Notes: generated from the letters alone by a model not told the origin. A DNA stretch of 64,000 nt from JACCXG01 sp963785755 (GCA_963785755.1 CAWAXG010000071.1:248001-312000), one strand, 5' to 3'. Positions 1 through 8,700 are shown, numbered from the stretch's first letter. A program made the numbers and translations.

Positions 1-420
1 GTCGGCCGTCGCCTTGACGGGGAGCTCCATTTTCATGGCTTCGAGCACGATCAGCACGTCGTTCTTGCGGACGGTGTCGCCGGCGCCGACCAGCACTTTC
101 CGGACGGTGGCCGGCATCGGGGACATGAGCGACCCGTGATGCGCCGCCGACCGCCGCCGCCTCGAGGATGGCCGCTCGATCTCGAACGTGAAGATTTCGC
201 CGTCGACGAACACCCACCGGGTCTCGTCGACCGTGACCGCCCACGCGAGGGCGTTCGATGAGTTCGTCGAATTCGTCGAATAGATGACGTGGAGACTTCC
301 ATCGGGTGCGGTGCGAACGGTGAGGCTCGTATCCCCGATCGTCACCACGCCGCCGGTTCCACGCTGCACGCGATGTTCACGTCCCGAATCGTCGCGCAGG
401 ACCAGCGTCTCGTCCGCCAT
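1..420 (-). CDS. Biotin carboxyl carrier part of an acyl-CoA carboxylase (3' end outside window)
   Basis: The frame is open from ATG at 420 to the window edge (140 residues seen). Its C-terminal part is a biotinyl domain with the EAMKM motif, whose lysine is biotinylated, preceded by a typical MSPMPATV beta-strand about 40 residues earlier. It would carry carboxybiotin between the upstream biotin carboxylase and the carboxyltransferase, here most likely methylcrotonyl-CoA carboxylase. The N-terminal 95 residues match in position the linker region of one-piece LiuD/MccA subunits. The frame is the same as that of the upstream carboxylase, separated only by one TGA and one codon, so this may be the tail of a formerly single protein. 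A GGGGGCG stretch ahead of the ATG could serve as a weak ribosome binding site. Confidence 0.85.
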   Translation of the reverse strand, partial: MADETLVLRDDSGREHRVQRGTGGVVTIGDTSLTVRTAPDGSLHVIYSTNSTNSSNALAWAVTVDETRWVFVDGEIFTFEIERPSSRRRRSAAHHGSLMSPMPATVRKVLVGAGDTVRKNDVLIVLEAMKMELPVKATAD

Positions 421-423
421 CGG

Positions 424-1908
424 TCAGCGCCCCCAGCGGTGCAGCGTCGACCACGGGTCCGGGGCCTCGGCTCCCGCGGATGTCATGGCCTCGTTGCCGG
501 GCAGATCTCCAAGGGCCGCCGCCGCGACGGCGATCGCTGGCGGCTCCGTCGCCGAGGTGAGCTCATCCTCGTGCGCATCCACGAATCCGGTGTGCGTCGC
601 GCCGCTCCTGACGCGGGGGTCCGCGATCAGCCGGATGAGGAAGGGGAGATTCGTGCGGATGCCGAGAATGGGGAAGCGGCGAAGCGCGGCGCTGACCCGA
701 TCGAGAGCCGCTTCGCGTGATTCGGCGTATCCGATGACCTTCGCCACCAGAGGATCGTAATTGACGCCGATGGTGTCTCCTTCGACAACGCCGGAATCGA
801 CACGCACTCCAGGGCCGGCCGGCTCGCGGTAGAGCGCAAGGCGTCCGGCCTGGGGCAGAAACCCCTGAGCCGGATCCTCGGCGTAGACGCGGCACTCAAC
901 GGCGTGTCCGCGCTGGGTCAGCATTTCTTGAGTCCATGGGAGCCGATGACCGGCGGCCACGAGCAGCTGGGCGCGAACGAGATCGATCCCGGTCACGGCC
1001 TCGGTGACGGGATGCTCCACCTGGAGCCTGGTGTTCATCTCGAGAAAGTAGAAGCGCGCGCCGTCCCCGTCTCCCTCGAGCAGGAACTCGATCGTTCCGG
1101 CGTTGCGATAGCCCGCCGCGCGCGCGGCCGCGACCGCCGCCTCCCCCATTTGCGCGCGAACGCGAGGACTCAACGCCGGCGAGGGACTCTCCTCGAGAAT
1201 CTTCTGATGACGCCGCTGCAGCGAGCATTCGCGCTCGAAGAGGTGGATCACGTCATCATGCGAGTCGGCCAGAATCTGGATCTCGACGTGCCGCGGCCGT
1301 TCGATGAGCCGCTCGGCGTAGAGCGTGCCGTCGCCGAACGCCGACACCGCCTCGCGGCGGGCCGACGGGATGGCCTCTCGAGTCTCGGCGTCGGCCGAGA
1401 CGGTGCGCATGCCCTTGCCGCCGCCGCCGGCCGACGCTTTGATCAAGACCGGATATCCGATCGCTTTCACGGCAGCGGTGATCCCGTCGTCGGACTGATC
1501 GGCGGGCGTCACGCCGGGGACGACCGGCACGCCGGCTCGCTCCATCAGCTCGCGCGCGGCGATCTTCGAGCCCATCCGGTCGATGACGTCGGCCGGCGGA
1601 CCGATGAACACCAGGCCGGCGGCCTCGCAGGCCTGCGCGAACGCCGCGCGTTCGGAGAGAAATCCGTATCCGGGATGAACCGCGTCGGCGCCGCTCTGAC
1701 GCGCCGCGTCGATGATGGCTTGAATGTTCAGATAGCTGTCGCGCGCAGGCGCCGGACCGATCCGGACCGCGCGATCGGCCAGGCGCACGTGCAGCGCGCG
1801 CTCGTCGGCGTCGGAATACACGGCGACGCTTTCCAGCGACGATTCGCGGCAGGCCCTGATGATCCGGACGGCGATCTCGCCGCGATTGGCAACGAGCACC
1901 CGTTTCAT
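424..1908 (-). CDS. Biotin carboxylase subunit (methylcrotonyl-CoA carboxylase alpha type)
   Basis: This 494-residue protein carries the ATP-dependent carboxylation of biotin. Visible motifs are the N-terminal VANRGEIAVR (6-15), the ATP-grasp glycine loop GGGGKGMR (161-168) and the catalytic EMNTRLQVEHP (290-300). Bacterial LiuD/MccA proteins are usually about 650 residues with a fused biotin domain. Here the protein stops at a TGA after a DPW...RWGR segment, and the same frame continues as the biotin carrier. The start ATG overlaps the hydratase stop by 4 bases (ATGA), showing translational coupling. Its neighbours (LiuB-like and LiuC-like) argue for leucine degradation rather than fatty acid synthesis. 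Propionyl-CoA or geranyl-CoA carboxylase are less likely alternatives. Confidence 0.9.
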   Translation of the reverse strand: MKRVLVANRGEIAVRIIRACRESSLESVAVYSDADERALHVRLADRAVRIGPAPARDSYLNIQAIIDAARQSGADAVHPGYGFLSERAAFAQACEAAGLVFIGPPADVIDRMGSKIAARELMERAGVPVVPGVTPADQSDDGITAAVKAIGYPVLIKASAGGGGKGMRTVSADAETREAIPSARREAVSAFGDGTLYAERLIERPRHVEIQILADSHDDVIHLFERECSLQRRHQKILEESPSPALSPRVRAQMGEAAVAAARAAGYRNAGTIEFLLEGDGDGARFYFLEMNTRLQVEHPVTEAVTGIDLVRAQLLVAAGHRLPWTQEMLTQRGHAVECRVYAEDPAQGFLPQAGRLALYREPAGPGVRVDSGVVEGDTIGVNYDPLVAKVIGYAESREAALDRVSAALRRFPILGIRTNLPFLIRLIADPRVRSGATHTGFVDAHEDELTSATEPPAIAVAAAALGDLPGNEAMTSAGAEAPDPWSTLHRWGR

Positions 1909-2684
1909 TCGTGGGGAACCCAGGGCGCGGATCGTTTCTCGAGAAACGCGCGCATGCCATCCTGGCCCTCGCGGGATGTCCGGTGCGCCGCGATCGTTTC
2001 GGCGGTCAGCGCCGAGACATCCTGCGGGCTCCGGCCCACGACAGCCTTGATCAACCGCTTGGCCGCGGCGAGCGCGTCGGGCGCTGACGACAGCAGCTCC
2101 GAGACATACCCGTCGACGGCCGTATCGAGGGCGGCCTCGGGCACGACCGCGTGCGCGAGACCGATCTCGCGCGCCCGGCTCGCCGGAAAGCGGGCCGCGG
2201 TCAGGAACAGCTCACGCGCGGCGGACGGGCCGATCTTGGCCACCGCGAACGGAGAGATCACCGCGGGCAGGATGCCGAGCTTGGCTTCGGTGAACCCGAA
2301 CAGGGCCGTGTCGGCGGCAACCACGATGTCACACACGGCCGCGAGCCCCGCGCCTCCTCCGAGGGCCGCACCGTGAATACGGCCGATCAGCGGCAGCGGC
2401 AGCGAATCGAGCGCCAGGAACATGTCCGCCATCGCCCCGGCATCGCGCAGGTTCTCCTCGCGCGAGTACCCGACCATCTTCGACATCCACGTCAGATCGG
2501 CCCCCGCGCAGAAGACCTTGCCAGCCCCGCGCAGGACCGCGACTCGCGCCCCCGGGAGCATCGGGCTCCGCGCCCACGCGGTGACCTCGGCAATCAGCTC
2601 TTCATTGAAGGCATTCCGAACGTCGGGACGGTTCAAGGTGACGGTGACGACTGGACCGGTTCGAGCGATCTCGATGGTTGGCAT
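1905..2684 (-). CDS. liuC: Enoyl-CoA hydratase, probably methylglutaconyl-CoA hydratase (LiuC type)
   Basis: A 259-residue crotonase-fold protein of usual length. It has the oxyanion-hole segment FCAGADL (around 60-66) and the second loop GGGAGLAAVCDIV (around 107-119), followed by EAKLGILPAVISP, the catalytic-glutamate region typical of 3-methylglutaconyl-CoA hydratases. In leucine breakdown this enzyme converts 3-methylglutaconyl-CoA to HMG-CoA, directly after methylcrotonyl-CoA carboxylase. It lies between the two carboxylase subunits, 17 bases after the beta subunit and overlapping the alpha subunit by 4 bases, which supports that role. The crotonase family is functionally diverse, so the substrate rests mainly on context. 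Confidence 0.85.
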   Translation of the reverse strand: MPTIEIARTGPVVTVTLNRPDVRNAFNEELIAEVTAWARSPMLPGARVAVLRGAGKVFCAGADLTWMSKMVGYSREENLRDAGAMADMFLALDSLPLPLIGRIHGAALGGGAGLAAVCDIVVAADTALFGFTEAKLGILPAVISPFAVAKIGPSAARELFLTAARFPASRAREIGLAHAVVPEAALDTAVDGYVSELLSSAPDALAAAKRLIKAVVGRSPQDVSALTAETIAAHRTSREGQDGMRAFLEKRSAPWVPHE

Positions 2685-2701
2685 GCGCGTCGGGAGCGGC
2701 C

Positions 2702-4309
2702 CTACATCCTGAAGACGCCAAACTGTGCGCGGCCCACGGGCGCGTTGAATGCGGCGGACAGCCCAAGCGCGAGCGCGTGCCGGGTCTCCGCGGGATCGAG
2801 GATCCCGTCATCCCACAGCCGTGCGGTGGAGTAGTACGGCGATCCTTCCTGCTCGTACTTGTCGAGGATCGGCGCCCGGATCGCCTGCTCTTCTTCGGCT
2901 GTCAGCTCGCGCCCTTCGCGCGCCAGCTGGTCGCGCTTGACGGTCGTCAGGACGCCCGCGGCCTGCTCACCACCCATGACCGAGATGCGCGCGTTCGGCC
3001 ACATCCAGAGGAATCGCGGCTCGTAGGCGCGGCCGCACATGCCGTAGTTTCCGGCGCCGAACGATCCGCCGATGATCACTGTGAACCGCGGAACGCCGCA
3101 GTTCGAGACCGCGTGCACCATCTTGGCGCCGTCCTTCGCGATTCCCGCGCGCTCGTACTGCCGGCCGACCATGAAGCCGGTGATGTTCTGCAGGAACACA
3201 AGAGGCACGCCGCGGACGCCGCAGAGCTCGATGAAGTGCGTGGCTTTGAGCGCCGATTCAGAGAAGAGCACACCGTTGTTGGCGATGATGCCGACCAGGA
3301 ACCCGTGCAGCCGCGCGAACCCGGTAATCAGCGTCGTCGCATAGCGCTCCTTGAATTCGTCGAAGCGCGAACCGTCGACGATGCGAGCGATGATCTCGCG
3401 GACCTCGTAGGGCTTGCGGGTATCGACGTTGACGATGCCGTAGATCTCCTTCGGGTCGTACGCGGGATCCTCGGGCGTCGTGGCGTCCGCGGGCGGGCTC
3501 TTCCGCGTATTCAGCGTGCTGACAATCGTTCGCGCCAGGTGCAGTGCATGCTCGTCGTCGTCCGCAAAATAGTCCGCGACGCCCGAGAGCCGCGTGTGAA
3601 CGTCCGCGCCTCCCAGGTCTTCGGCGGTGACCTCTTCGCCGGTCGCGGCCTTCACGAGCGGCGGGCCGCCGAGGAAGATGGTGCCGGTGCCCTTCACGAT
3701 GACCGTTTCGTCCGACATCGCCGGAACGTACGCGCCTCCCGCCGTGCAGGAGCCCATCACGACGGCGATCTGCGGAATCCGTTCGGCCGACATGCGGGCC
3801 TGGTTGAAGAAGATCCGGCCGAAGTGCTCGCGATCCGGAAACACCTCGGCCTGGAGCGGCAGGAAGGCCCCTCCCGAGTCGACCAGGTAGAGACACGGCA
3901 GCCGGTTCTCGAGGGCCACCTGCTGAGCCCGCAGGTGCTTCTTCACCGTGATCGGATAGTAGGTGCCTCCCTTGACCGTTGCGTCATTGGCGACGATCAG
4001 GACCTCCCGCCCCTCCACGCGCCCGACGCCCGTGACGATTCCGGCGGCCGGCGCCCCGTTGTCATAAAGGCCCCACCCGGCCAGCGGCGAGAGCTCGAGA
4101 AACGAAGAGCCCGGGTCGAGCAGTCTGTCGATCCGTTCACGGACGGGCAGCTTCCCCTGGTCCCGGTGGCGCTGAAGGTATTTCGGCCCGCCCCCCTGGC
4201 GCACGGCCGCCGTCCTGGACCTAAGCTCGGCCACGAGCGCGGTCATTCGCTCGTAATTGACGCGAAACTGCTCTGAATCTGGATTGACGTGCGTCTCGAT
4301 GATGTCCAT
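2702..4309 (-). CDS. liuB: Methylcrotonyl-CoA carboxylase beta (carboxyltransferase) subunit
   Basis: A 535-residue carboxyltransferase that moves CO2 from carboxybiotin to 3-methylcrotonyl-CoA. The sequence contains family-typical blocks: DSGGAFLP followed by EVFPDREHFGRIF (around 145-165), MGSCTAGGAYVPAMSDE (around 185-201), FLQNITGFMVG (around 358-368) and SFGAGNYGMCGRAY (around 400-413). These fit MccB/LiuB better than propionyl-CoA carboxylase beta. It is the first gene of the minus-strand operon, and a perfect TATAAT lies 20 bases before its ATG. The divergent neighbour is a sigma-54 response regulator, but no sigma-54 -24/-12 element was seen here. Confidence 0.92.
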   Translation of the reverse strand: MDIIETHVNPDSEQFRVNYERMTALVAELRSRTAAVRQGGGPKYLQRHRDQGKLPVRERIDRLLDPGSSFLELSPLAGWGLYDNGAPAAGIVTGVGRVEGREVLIVANDATVKGGTYYPITVKKHLRAQQVALENRLPCLYLVDSGGAFLPLQAEVFPDREHFGRIFFNQARMSAERIPQIAVVMGSCTAGGAYVPAMSDETVIVKGTGTIFLGGPPLVKAATGEEVTAEDLGGADVHTRLSGVADYFADDDEHALHLARTIVSTLNTRKSPPADATTPEDPAYDPKEIYGIVNVDTRKPYEVREIIARIVDGSRFDEFKERYATTLITGFARLHGFLVGIIANNGVLFSESALKATHFIELCGVRGVPLVFLQNITGFMVGRQYERAGIAKDGAKMVHAVSNCGVPRFTVIIGGSFGAGNYGMCGRAYEPRFLWMWPNARISVMGGEQAAGVLTTVKRDQLAREGRELTAEEEQAIRAPILDKYEQEGSPYYSTARLWDDGILDPAETRHALALGLSAAFNAPVGRAQFGVFRM

Positions 4310-4329
4310 TCGGCGGGCGGACAGCGCGG

Positions 4330-4335
4330 ATTATA
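4330..4335 (-). promoter_or_regulatory. -10 box of the liu operon promoter
   Basis: On the minus strand this reads TATAAT, a perfect -10 hexamer, with a 20-base gap to the liuB ATG. I see no good -35 hexamer 16-18 bases upstream. Confidence 0.5.
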
Positions 4336-4420
4336 GCGCGCAGCCGTTCTGCCGGTGGGTATCCGGGTGATTCGCCGTGCTCTGAAAAAGCGTGTAGTGC
4401 AATAGGACAAACGTCGGTAT

Positions 4421-4449
4421 TTCGACGCATCGGCGCCTAAGTGTATAAT
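4421..4449 (+). promoter_or_regulatory. Promoter of the NtrC-type regulator gene
   Basis: A perfect TATAAT at 4444-4449 lies 17 bases after a weak TTCGAC -35 at 4421-4426, giving a leader of about 50 bases to the ATG at 4509. The 200-base divergent gap (4310-4508) holds only this promoter and the liu promoter. A 5-bp inverted repeat (CGTCG/CGACG) lies at the -35 side. Confidence 0.45.
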
Positions 4450-4508
4450 TCTTGGGCGAGGCCACACGGCAATGTGTCGTTTCCGCCGACGCACTCAGCG
4501 GGGCCGTT

Positions 4509-5909
4509 ATGACCACGAAGAAGAAGAATCGAGTGCTCGCCATCGATGACGAGCCGGCGATGATCGAGTGGTTGAAGATCCTCCTCGAGCATGAAGGCTA
4601 CGAGGTGCGAACCGCGATGATCGGCACGCGCGGCGAGGAAATCTTCAAGACGTGGAAGCCCGACGTCGTGGTCACCGACATGATGCTCCCGGACGCGGAT
4701 GGCCTGGAGCTGCTCCGCAAGTTCAAACAGACCCACGCGGACACCGAAGTCATCGTGATCACCGGCCATGGCAGCGTCCCGAAGGCGGTCGAGGCCATGA
4801 AGGCCGGCGCGCACAGTTTCGTCGAGAAGCCGATCGAGCCCGATACGCTGCTGGCCATGCTCGAACGGGCCATCGAGCGCCGCGACCTCGTCGGTGAGAA
4901 CCTCCTGCTCAAGCAGAAGCTCGAGGGGCAGTTCCGGTTCGGCAACATCATCGGCAAGAGCAGGAAGATGCACGAAGTGCTCGAGCTGGTGGAGAGCGTA
5001 GCCGGCAGCGACGCCAATATCCTCATTCAGGGCGAGAACGGCACCGGCAAGGAACTCATCGCCAACGCGATTCATTACAACAGCAAGCGCGCGAAGGGGC
5101 CGTTCATCAAGATCAACTGCGCGGCGATCCCGAAGGACCTGATCGAATCGGAGCTGTTCGGCTACAAGAAGGGGGCGTTCACCGGCGCGCAGAGCGACAA
5201 GGAAGGGCTCTTCGAAATGGCGGAGGGGGGCTCGCTGCTCCTCGACGAGATCGGCGAGATGCCCTCCTACCTGCAGACCAAGCTGCTGCGCGTCCTGCAG
5301 GAGCGTGAATACCGGCCGATTGGCAGCGACCGGATCGTCCGTGTCGACTTCCGTCTGATCTGCGCGACGAACATCGATCTCGACGCCGCGCTGCGCGATG
5401 GCAAGCTGCGCGAGGATCTGTACTTCCGCATCAACACGATTACCCTCCGCGTGTCGCCGCTGCGGGAGCGCACCGAGGACATTCCGCTCCTGTGCGAGCA
5501 CTTTCTCGAGAAGTACCGGCAGCGTCACCAGCGGAACGTGAAATCGATCGCGCCGGCCGCCTACCACGTGCTGATCAGGCACCGCTGGCCGGGCAACGTC
5601 CGCGAGCTCGAGAACGTCATCGAACGGGGTGTGCTCGTCGCCAAGGGCTCGGAAATCACCGTCAACGACCTGCCCGAGTCGCTGCGGACCGAGAGCGCCA
5701 CGACGACCGAGTTCGTGATTCCGCCACATCGCACGCTGGCCGAGATCGAGAAGATGGCCATCCTGCAGACGCTCCAGCGCACGAACTGGAACAAGCAGGA
5801 GGCGGCGCAGATCCTGGGCTTGTACCGGCCGACGCTCTACAGCAAGATGAAGAAGCACGACATCCAGGACGGCGCGAAATCGGCCGCCCGGCGCGCGGCA
5901 TCGGCGTAA
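4509..5909 (+). CDS. Sigma-54-dependent response regulator, NtrC family
   Basis: A 466-residue regulator in three parts. The N-terminal receiver (about 9-120) has the acidic pair IDDE and phospho-acceptor Asp57 in VVVTDMMLPD. The AAA+ sigma-54 activator domain (about 145-385) has Walker A GENGTGKE, the sigma-54 contact loop GAFTGA (around residue 223) and Walker B SLLLDEIGE. A Fis-type helix-turn-helix follows at the C terminus (about 425-460). When phosphorylated it should oligomerise and drive sigma-54 promoters. The frame opens upstream at 4452, but ATG 4509 (MTTKKKN) begins just before the first receiver strand and lies after the promoter. No sensor kinase is adjacent. The Mla-type transport genes follow after 21 bases (3 if the TTG at 5913 is used), so it may be co-transcribed with them. 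Confidence 0.93.
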   Translation: MTTKKKNRVLAIDDEPAMIEWLKILLEHEGYEVRTAMIGTRGEEIFKTWKPDVVVTDMMLPDADGLELLRKFKQTHADTEVIVITGHGSVPKAVEAMKAGAHSFVEKPIEPDTLLAMLERAIERRDLVGENLLLKQKLEGQFRFGNIIGKSRKMHEVLELVESVAGSDANILIQGENGTGKELIANAIHYNSKRAKGPFIKINCAAIPKDLIESELFGYKKGAFTGAQSDKEGLFEMAEGGSLLLDEIGEMPSYLQTKLLRVLQEREYRPIGSDRIVRVDFRLICATNIDLDAALRDGKLREDLYFRINTITLRVSPLRERTEDIPLLCEHFLEKYRQRHQRNVKSIAPAAYHVLIRHRWPGNVRELENVIERGVLVAKGSEITVNDLPESLRTESATTTEFVIPPHRTLAEIEKMAILQTLQRTNWNKQEAAQILGLYRPTLYSKMKKHDIQDGAKSAARRAASA

Positions 5910-5930
5910 ACCTTGCAACCTCATCGGCCT

Positions 5931-6719
5931 ATGCTCGACCGGGCCGTCGGTTTCGTGGTCCTCTGGCTCGCCAGCGCGGGGGACCTCTTCCTCTTTGCCT
6001 TCCGCGCGATCCGTGAAGCCGCGCTCCCTCCCTTCGAATTCCGGGAGACCATTCGTCAGCTCTACGAGCTCGGCCTCCGCTCGGCCCCCCTGATCGCTCT
6101 CTCGGGTATTGCGGTCGGCGTAGTCCTGTCGATGCACACGCGGGCCTCGCTCGAGCGGTTCGGCGCCGAATCGATGATCCCCGCCGGCCTGGCGATCGCG
6201 CTGGTCCGCGAGACCGGGCCGCTGACCGCGGGGCTGCTGCTCTCGGGCCGCATCGGCGCCGGGATCGGCGCCGAGCTCGGGGCGATGCGGGTCAGCGAAC
6301 AGATCGACGCGCTCGAAGCCACTGCCGTGGATTCCTTCCGCTACCTCGTGGTCACGCGCGTGGTGGCGTGTGTCATCGCCCTTCCGATCCTCACGACCTT
6401 GATGAACTTCGCCGGCATGGTCGGCGGATTCCTGGCCGAGACGGTCTCGACCGGCATGTCCGTGGCGCTCTATTTCGAGCGCGCCTTCTCGCTCATCGAT
6501 CTCACCGACTACGTTCCGGGCACGATCAAGACGATGGTGTTCGGCTTCATCATCGCGACGATTTCGTCGTACCTCGGGTTCCACACCGAATCGGGCACCG
6601 AGGGCGTCGGCCGCGCCTCCACCCGTTCCGTCGTGTTCTCGTCGGTCGGGATCATCGTCGCGAACGTGGTGCTCGTCCGGCTCATCTTCTTCATCTTTCC
6701 CGAGGCAGCGGGAGGATGA
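5931..6719 (+). CDS. MlaE-family ABC permease (lipid transport)
   Basis: A 262-residue polytopic membrane protein of the MlaE/YrbE family, the permease of phospholipid-trafficking ABC systems. Family-typical sequence includes ALSGIAVGVVLS, LVRETGPLTAGLLLSGRIGAGIGAELG split over two segments, and MRVSEQIDALEA (the EQIDAL motif), with hydrophobic helices up to the C terminus. A TTG at 5913 is in frame and would add six residues. ATG 5931 is preferred, although neither has a clear ribosome binding site. Its stop overlaps the ATPase start (ATGA), and an MCE protein follows, so the three form an Mla-like importer or exporter of envelope lipids. Confidence 0.88.
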   Translation: MLDRAVGFVVLWLASAGDLFLFAFRAIREAALPPFEFRETIRQLYELGLRSAPLIALSGIAVGVVLSMHTRASLERFGAESMIPAGLAIALVRETGPLTAGLLLSGRIGAGIGAELGAMRVSEQIDALEATAVDSFRYLVVTRVVACVIALPILTTLMNFAGMVGGFLAETVSTGMSVALYFERAFSLIDLTDYVPGTIKTMVFGFIIATISSYLGFHTESGTEGVGRASTRSVVFSSVGIIVANVVLVRLIFFIFPEAAGG

Positions 6720-7468
6720 CGCATGAGGCCCGTCCGGTTGTCCGCCTCGACACGGTGTCGAAGACTTTTGGCGAGCGGCGCGTCCTGAACGACGTGTCGT
6801 TCGAGGTCGACGCCGGCTGCGGCTTCGTAATTCTCGGCCGCAGCGGCACCGGCAAGAGCGTCACGCTCCGCCACATCATCGGCCTCGTCAAGCCCGATCG
6901 CGGGCGGGTGTTCGTCGACGAGGACGAGATCAGCGCCCTCGATGGACCGGAACTGTCGCGCGTCCGCCGCAAGATCGGCTTCCTCTTTCAGAGCGCCGCG
7001 CTGTTCGATTCGATTTCGGTCGGCGAGAACGTCGCGTTCCCGATGCGGCGCCACACCAGGCTGTCCGGCCGTGAGATCAAGGATCGGGCGATGGAGAAGC
7101 TCGGTGCCGTCGGCCTCGCCGGCGAGTACGACAAGATGCCCGCCGCCCTCTCGGGCGGGATGCGCAAGCGCGCCGGTCTCGCGCGCGCCCTCGCGCTCGA
7201 CCCAAGTCTGCTGCTCGTGGACGAGCCGAGCGCCGGCCTCGACCCGATTACCGCCGACGAGATCGACGAGCTGCTGCTGGGTTTGAAGCAGCGCGCGGGC
7301 GCCACGCTCATCATCGTCACCCACAACATTCCGAGCGCGAAGCGGCTCGGCGACGAGCTGGTCATGCTGCACGAGGGACGGATCGTGGCTCGCGGATCGC
7401 CGGAGGATCTGGAGCGGAGCCCGGACGACATGGTCCGCGCGTTCATGGCCTCGCAACACGCGGGGTGA
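6716..7468 (+). CDS. MlaF-like ABC ATPase
   Basis: A 250-residue ABC ATPase that would power the MlaE permease. It has Walker A GRSGTGKS (around 40-47), a Q-loop in FLFQSAALFDS, the signature LSGGMRKRAGLARALA, Walker B LLLVDEPSAGLDP and the switch histidine in IIVTHN. The FDSISVGENVAFPM segment is typical of MlaF/MceG ATPases. The start ATG overlaps the permease stop by 4 bases. GGAGG abuts the ATG with no spacing, so initiation is probably by coupling to the upstream gene. The frame is open further upstream, but that part is a shadow of the permease. Confidence 0.9.
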   Translation: MTHEARPVVRLDTVSKTFGERRVLNDVSFEVDAGCGFVILGRSGTGKSVTLRHIIGLVKPDRGRVFVDEDEISALDGPELSRVRRKIGFLFQSAALFDSISVGENVAFPMRRHTRLSGREIKDRAMEKLGAVGLAGEYDKMPAALSGGMRKRAGLARALALDPSLLLVDEPSAGLDPITADEIDELLLGLKQRAGATLIIVTHNIPSAKRLGDELVMLHEGRIVARGSPEDLERSPDDMVRAFMASQHAG

Positions 7469-7473
7469 CAGCT

Positions 7474-7525
7474 CGGTGATCGGTGATCGGTGATCAGGGA
7501 TCAGGGATTATCAGGGATCAGGGAT
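7474..7525 (+). repeat. Heptad repeat array between the ATPase and MCE genes
   Basis: Three units of CGGTGAT (7474-7494) are followed by two of CAGGGAT (7495-7508), the triplet TAT, and two more CAGGGAT (7512-7525). The 7-base period is exact. The array lies inside a presumed operon, so it would be transcribed in the spacer before the MCE gene. Confidence 0.9.
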
Positions 7526-7536
7526 ACGCAGTATTA

Positions 7537-8700
7537 ATGTCGAACCTTCGTGCTGCCGCGGTTGGCGCGTTCGTGATTGGGGGGCTTCTGTTGTTTTCTG
7601 TCGGTCTGTTCTTCATCGGCGACCGGCGGATGATGTTCAGGGACACGCTCGAGGTCCATGCGGAGTTCTCGCAGATCGCGGCGCTCGACGTGGGGGCGAA
7701 AGTCCGGGTGGCGGGAATGGATGCCGGGGAGGTCGAAGAGATTCGCGTTCCGGCCGGTCCCTCGGGACGGTTCCGCGTCCGGATGCGGGTGCGGAAGGAT
7801 CTCCATCCGTTGATCCGGGTCGACTCGGTCGCCTCGATCCAGAACGACGGCCTCGTCGGCAACAAGTTCATCCAGATTCAGGCCGGCACGGATGCGGCGG
7901 CGCCGGTGGAGGACAACGGCACCATCCAGAGCCGCGAGCCGTTCGATGTTTCCGATCTGATGCAGATGATGAGCGACACGCTGGTGACCGTGAACGCGAT
8001 GCTCATCGACGTCAAGGGGCGGATCGACGAAGCCCTCGTCGCCGTCTCCAGTACGGCCAGGGGCGCCCAGACGCTCATGCTGGAGATGGGTGGCGAGGTC
8101 CGCACGATCCTGGCCTCGGCCAATCGCGTGAGCACCGACCTGACGGCGATGGTGGCCAACATCCGCCAGGGGCGCGGCACGATGGGCAAGCTGCTCACCG
8201 ACGATGCGATCTACACGAGCGTCAAGGCGATCGCCGCGGACGCGGAAAAGGCCATGGCGACCGTTCGCGAGGCGAGCCTCGAAGCGCGCAATGCCATCGC
8301 CGACCTGCGCGGCGAGAACGGCCCGGTGAAAGGGTTCACCGGTGACGTGCAGCAGACCCTGCAGGCTGCCCGTGACGCGATGACCGATCTCGCGGACGCG
8401 ACTGAAGCGCTCAAGCGGAATTTCCTGTTCCGGGGATTCTTCACCCGGCGCGGCTACTTCGATCTGGACGACGTCAGCGTGGCGCAATACCGGCAGGGGG
8501 CGCTCGAATCGAAGGATCGGCGCGCGCTGAGAATCTGGCTGGGCGCGGGTGTCCTGTTCGAGCGCGATGCCAGCGGCCGGGAACGGCTCAGCGCTGGTGG
8601 AACGGCGCGGCTCGATTCCGCCATGTCCCAGTTCGTCAGGTATCCTCCGAACAGCCCGTTCGTCATCGAAGGCTACGCGCAGGAGGTGACTGGGGATTAA
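7537..8700 (+). CDS. MCE/MlaD-family substrate-binding protein, C-terminus cut by in-frame TAA
   Basis: ATG 7537 gives an N-terminal membrane anchor (about 8-27) followed by an MCE domain (about 37-115), the periplasmic lipid-binding module that forms rings with MlaEF-type permeases. After it come long helical heptad-rich stretches (about 150-300) and the start of an OmpA-like domain (about 340 on). The frame ends at TAA 8698-8700, codon 388, in the middle of that last domain. The same frame then continues for 59 sensible codons to TAG at 8880. An upstream in-frame start at 7483 lies inside the heptad repeats and is not credible. This completes the Mla-like permease-ATPase-MCE set. Confidence 0.85.
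   Translation: MSNLRAAAVGAFVIGGLLLFSVGLFFIGDRRMMFRDTLEVHAEFSQIAALDVGAKVRVAGMDAGEVEEIRVPAGPSGRFRVRMRVRKDLHPLIRVDSVASIQNDGLVGNKFIQIQAGTDAAAPVEDNGTIQSREPFDVSDLMQMMSDTLVTVNAMLIDVKGRIDEALVAVSSTARGAQTLMLEMGGEVRTILASANRVSTDLTAMVANIRQGRGTMGKLLTDDAIYTSVKAIAADAEKAMATVREASLEARNAIADLRGENGPVKGFTGDVQQTLQAARDAMTDLADATEALKRNFLFRGFFTRRGYFDLDDVSVAQYRQGALESKDRRALRIWLGAGVLFERDASGRERLSAGGTARLDSAMSQFVRYPPNSPFVIEGYAQEVTGD

Noticed and set aside
4310..4508. Sigma-54 (-24/-12) promoter next to the NtrC-type regulator
   Set aside because: No GG-N10-GC element with the usual TGGCAC/TTGC context was seen here; the two visible boxes are ordinary TATAAT.
4437..6584. A 715-codon open frame on the minus strand
   Set aside because: It is antisense to the NtrC-type regulator and MlaE genes, which have full motifs, and its composition is typical of an antisense shadow in GC-rich DNA.
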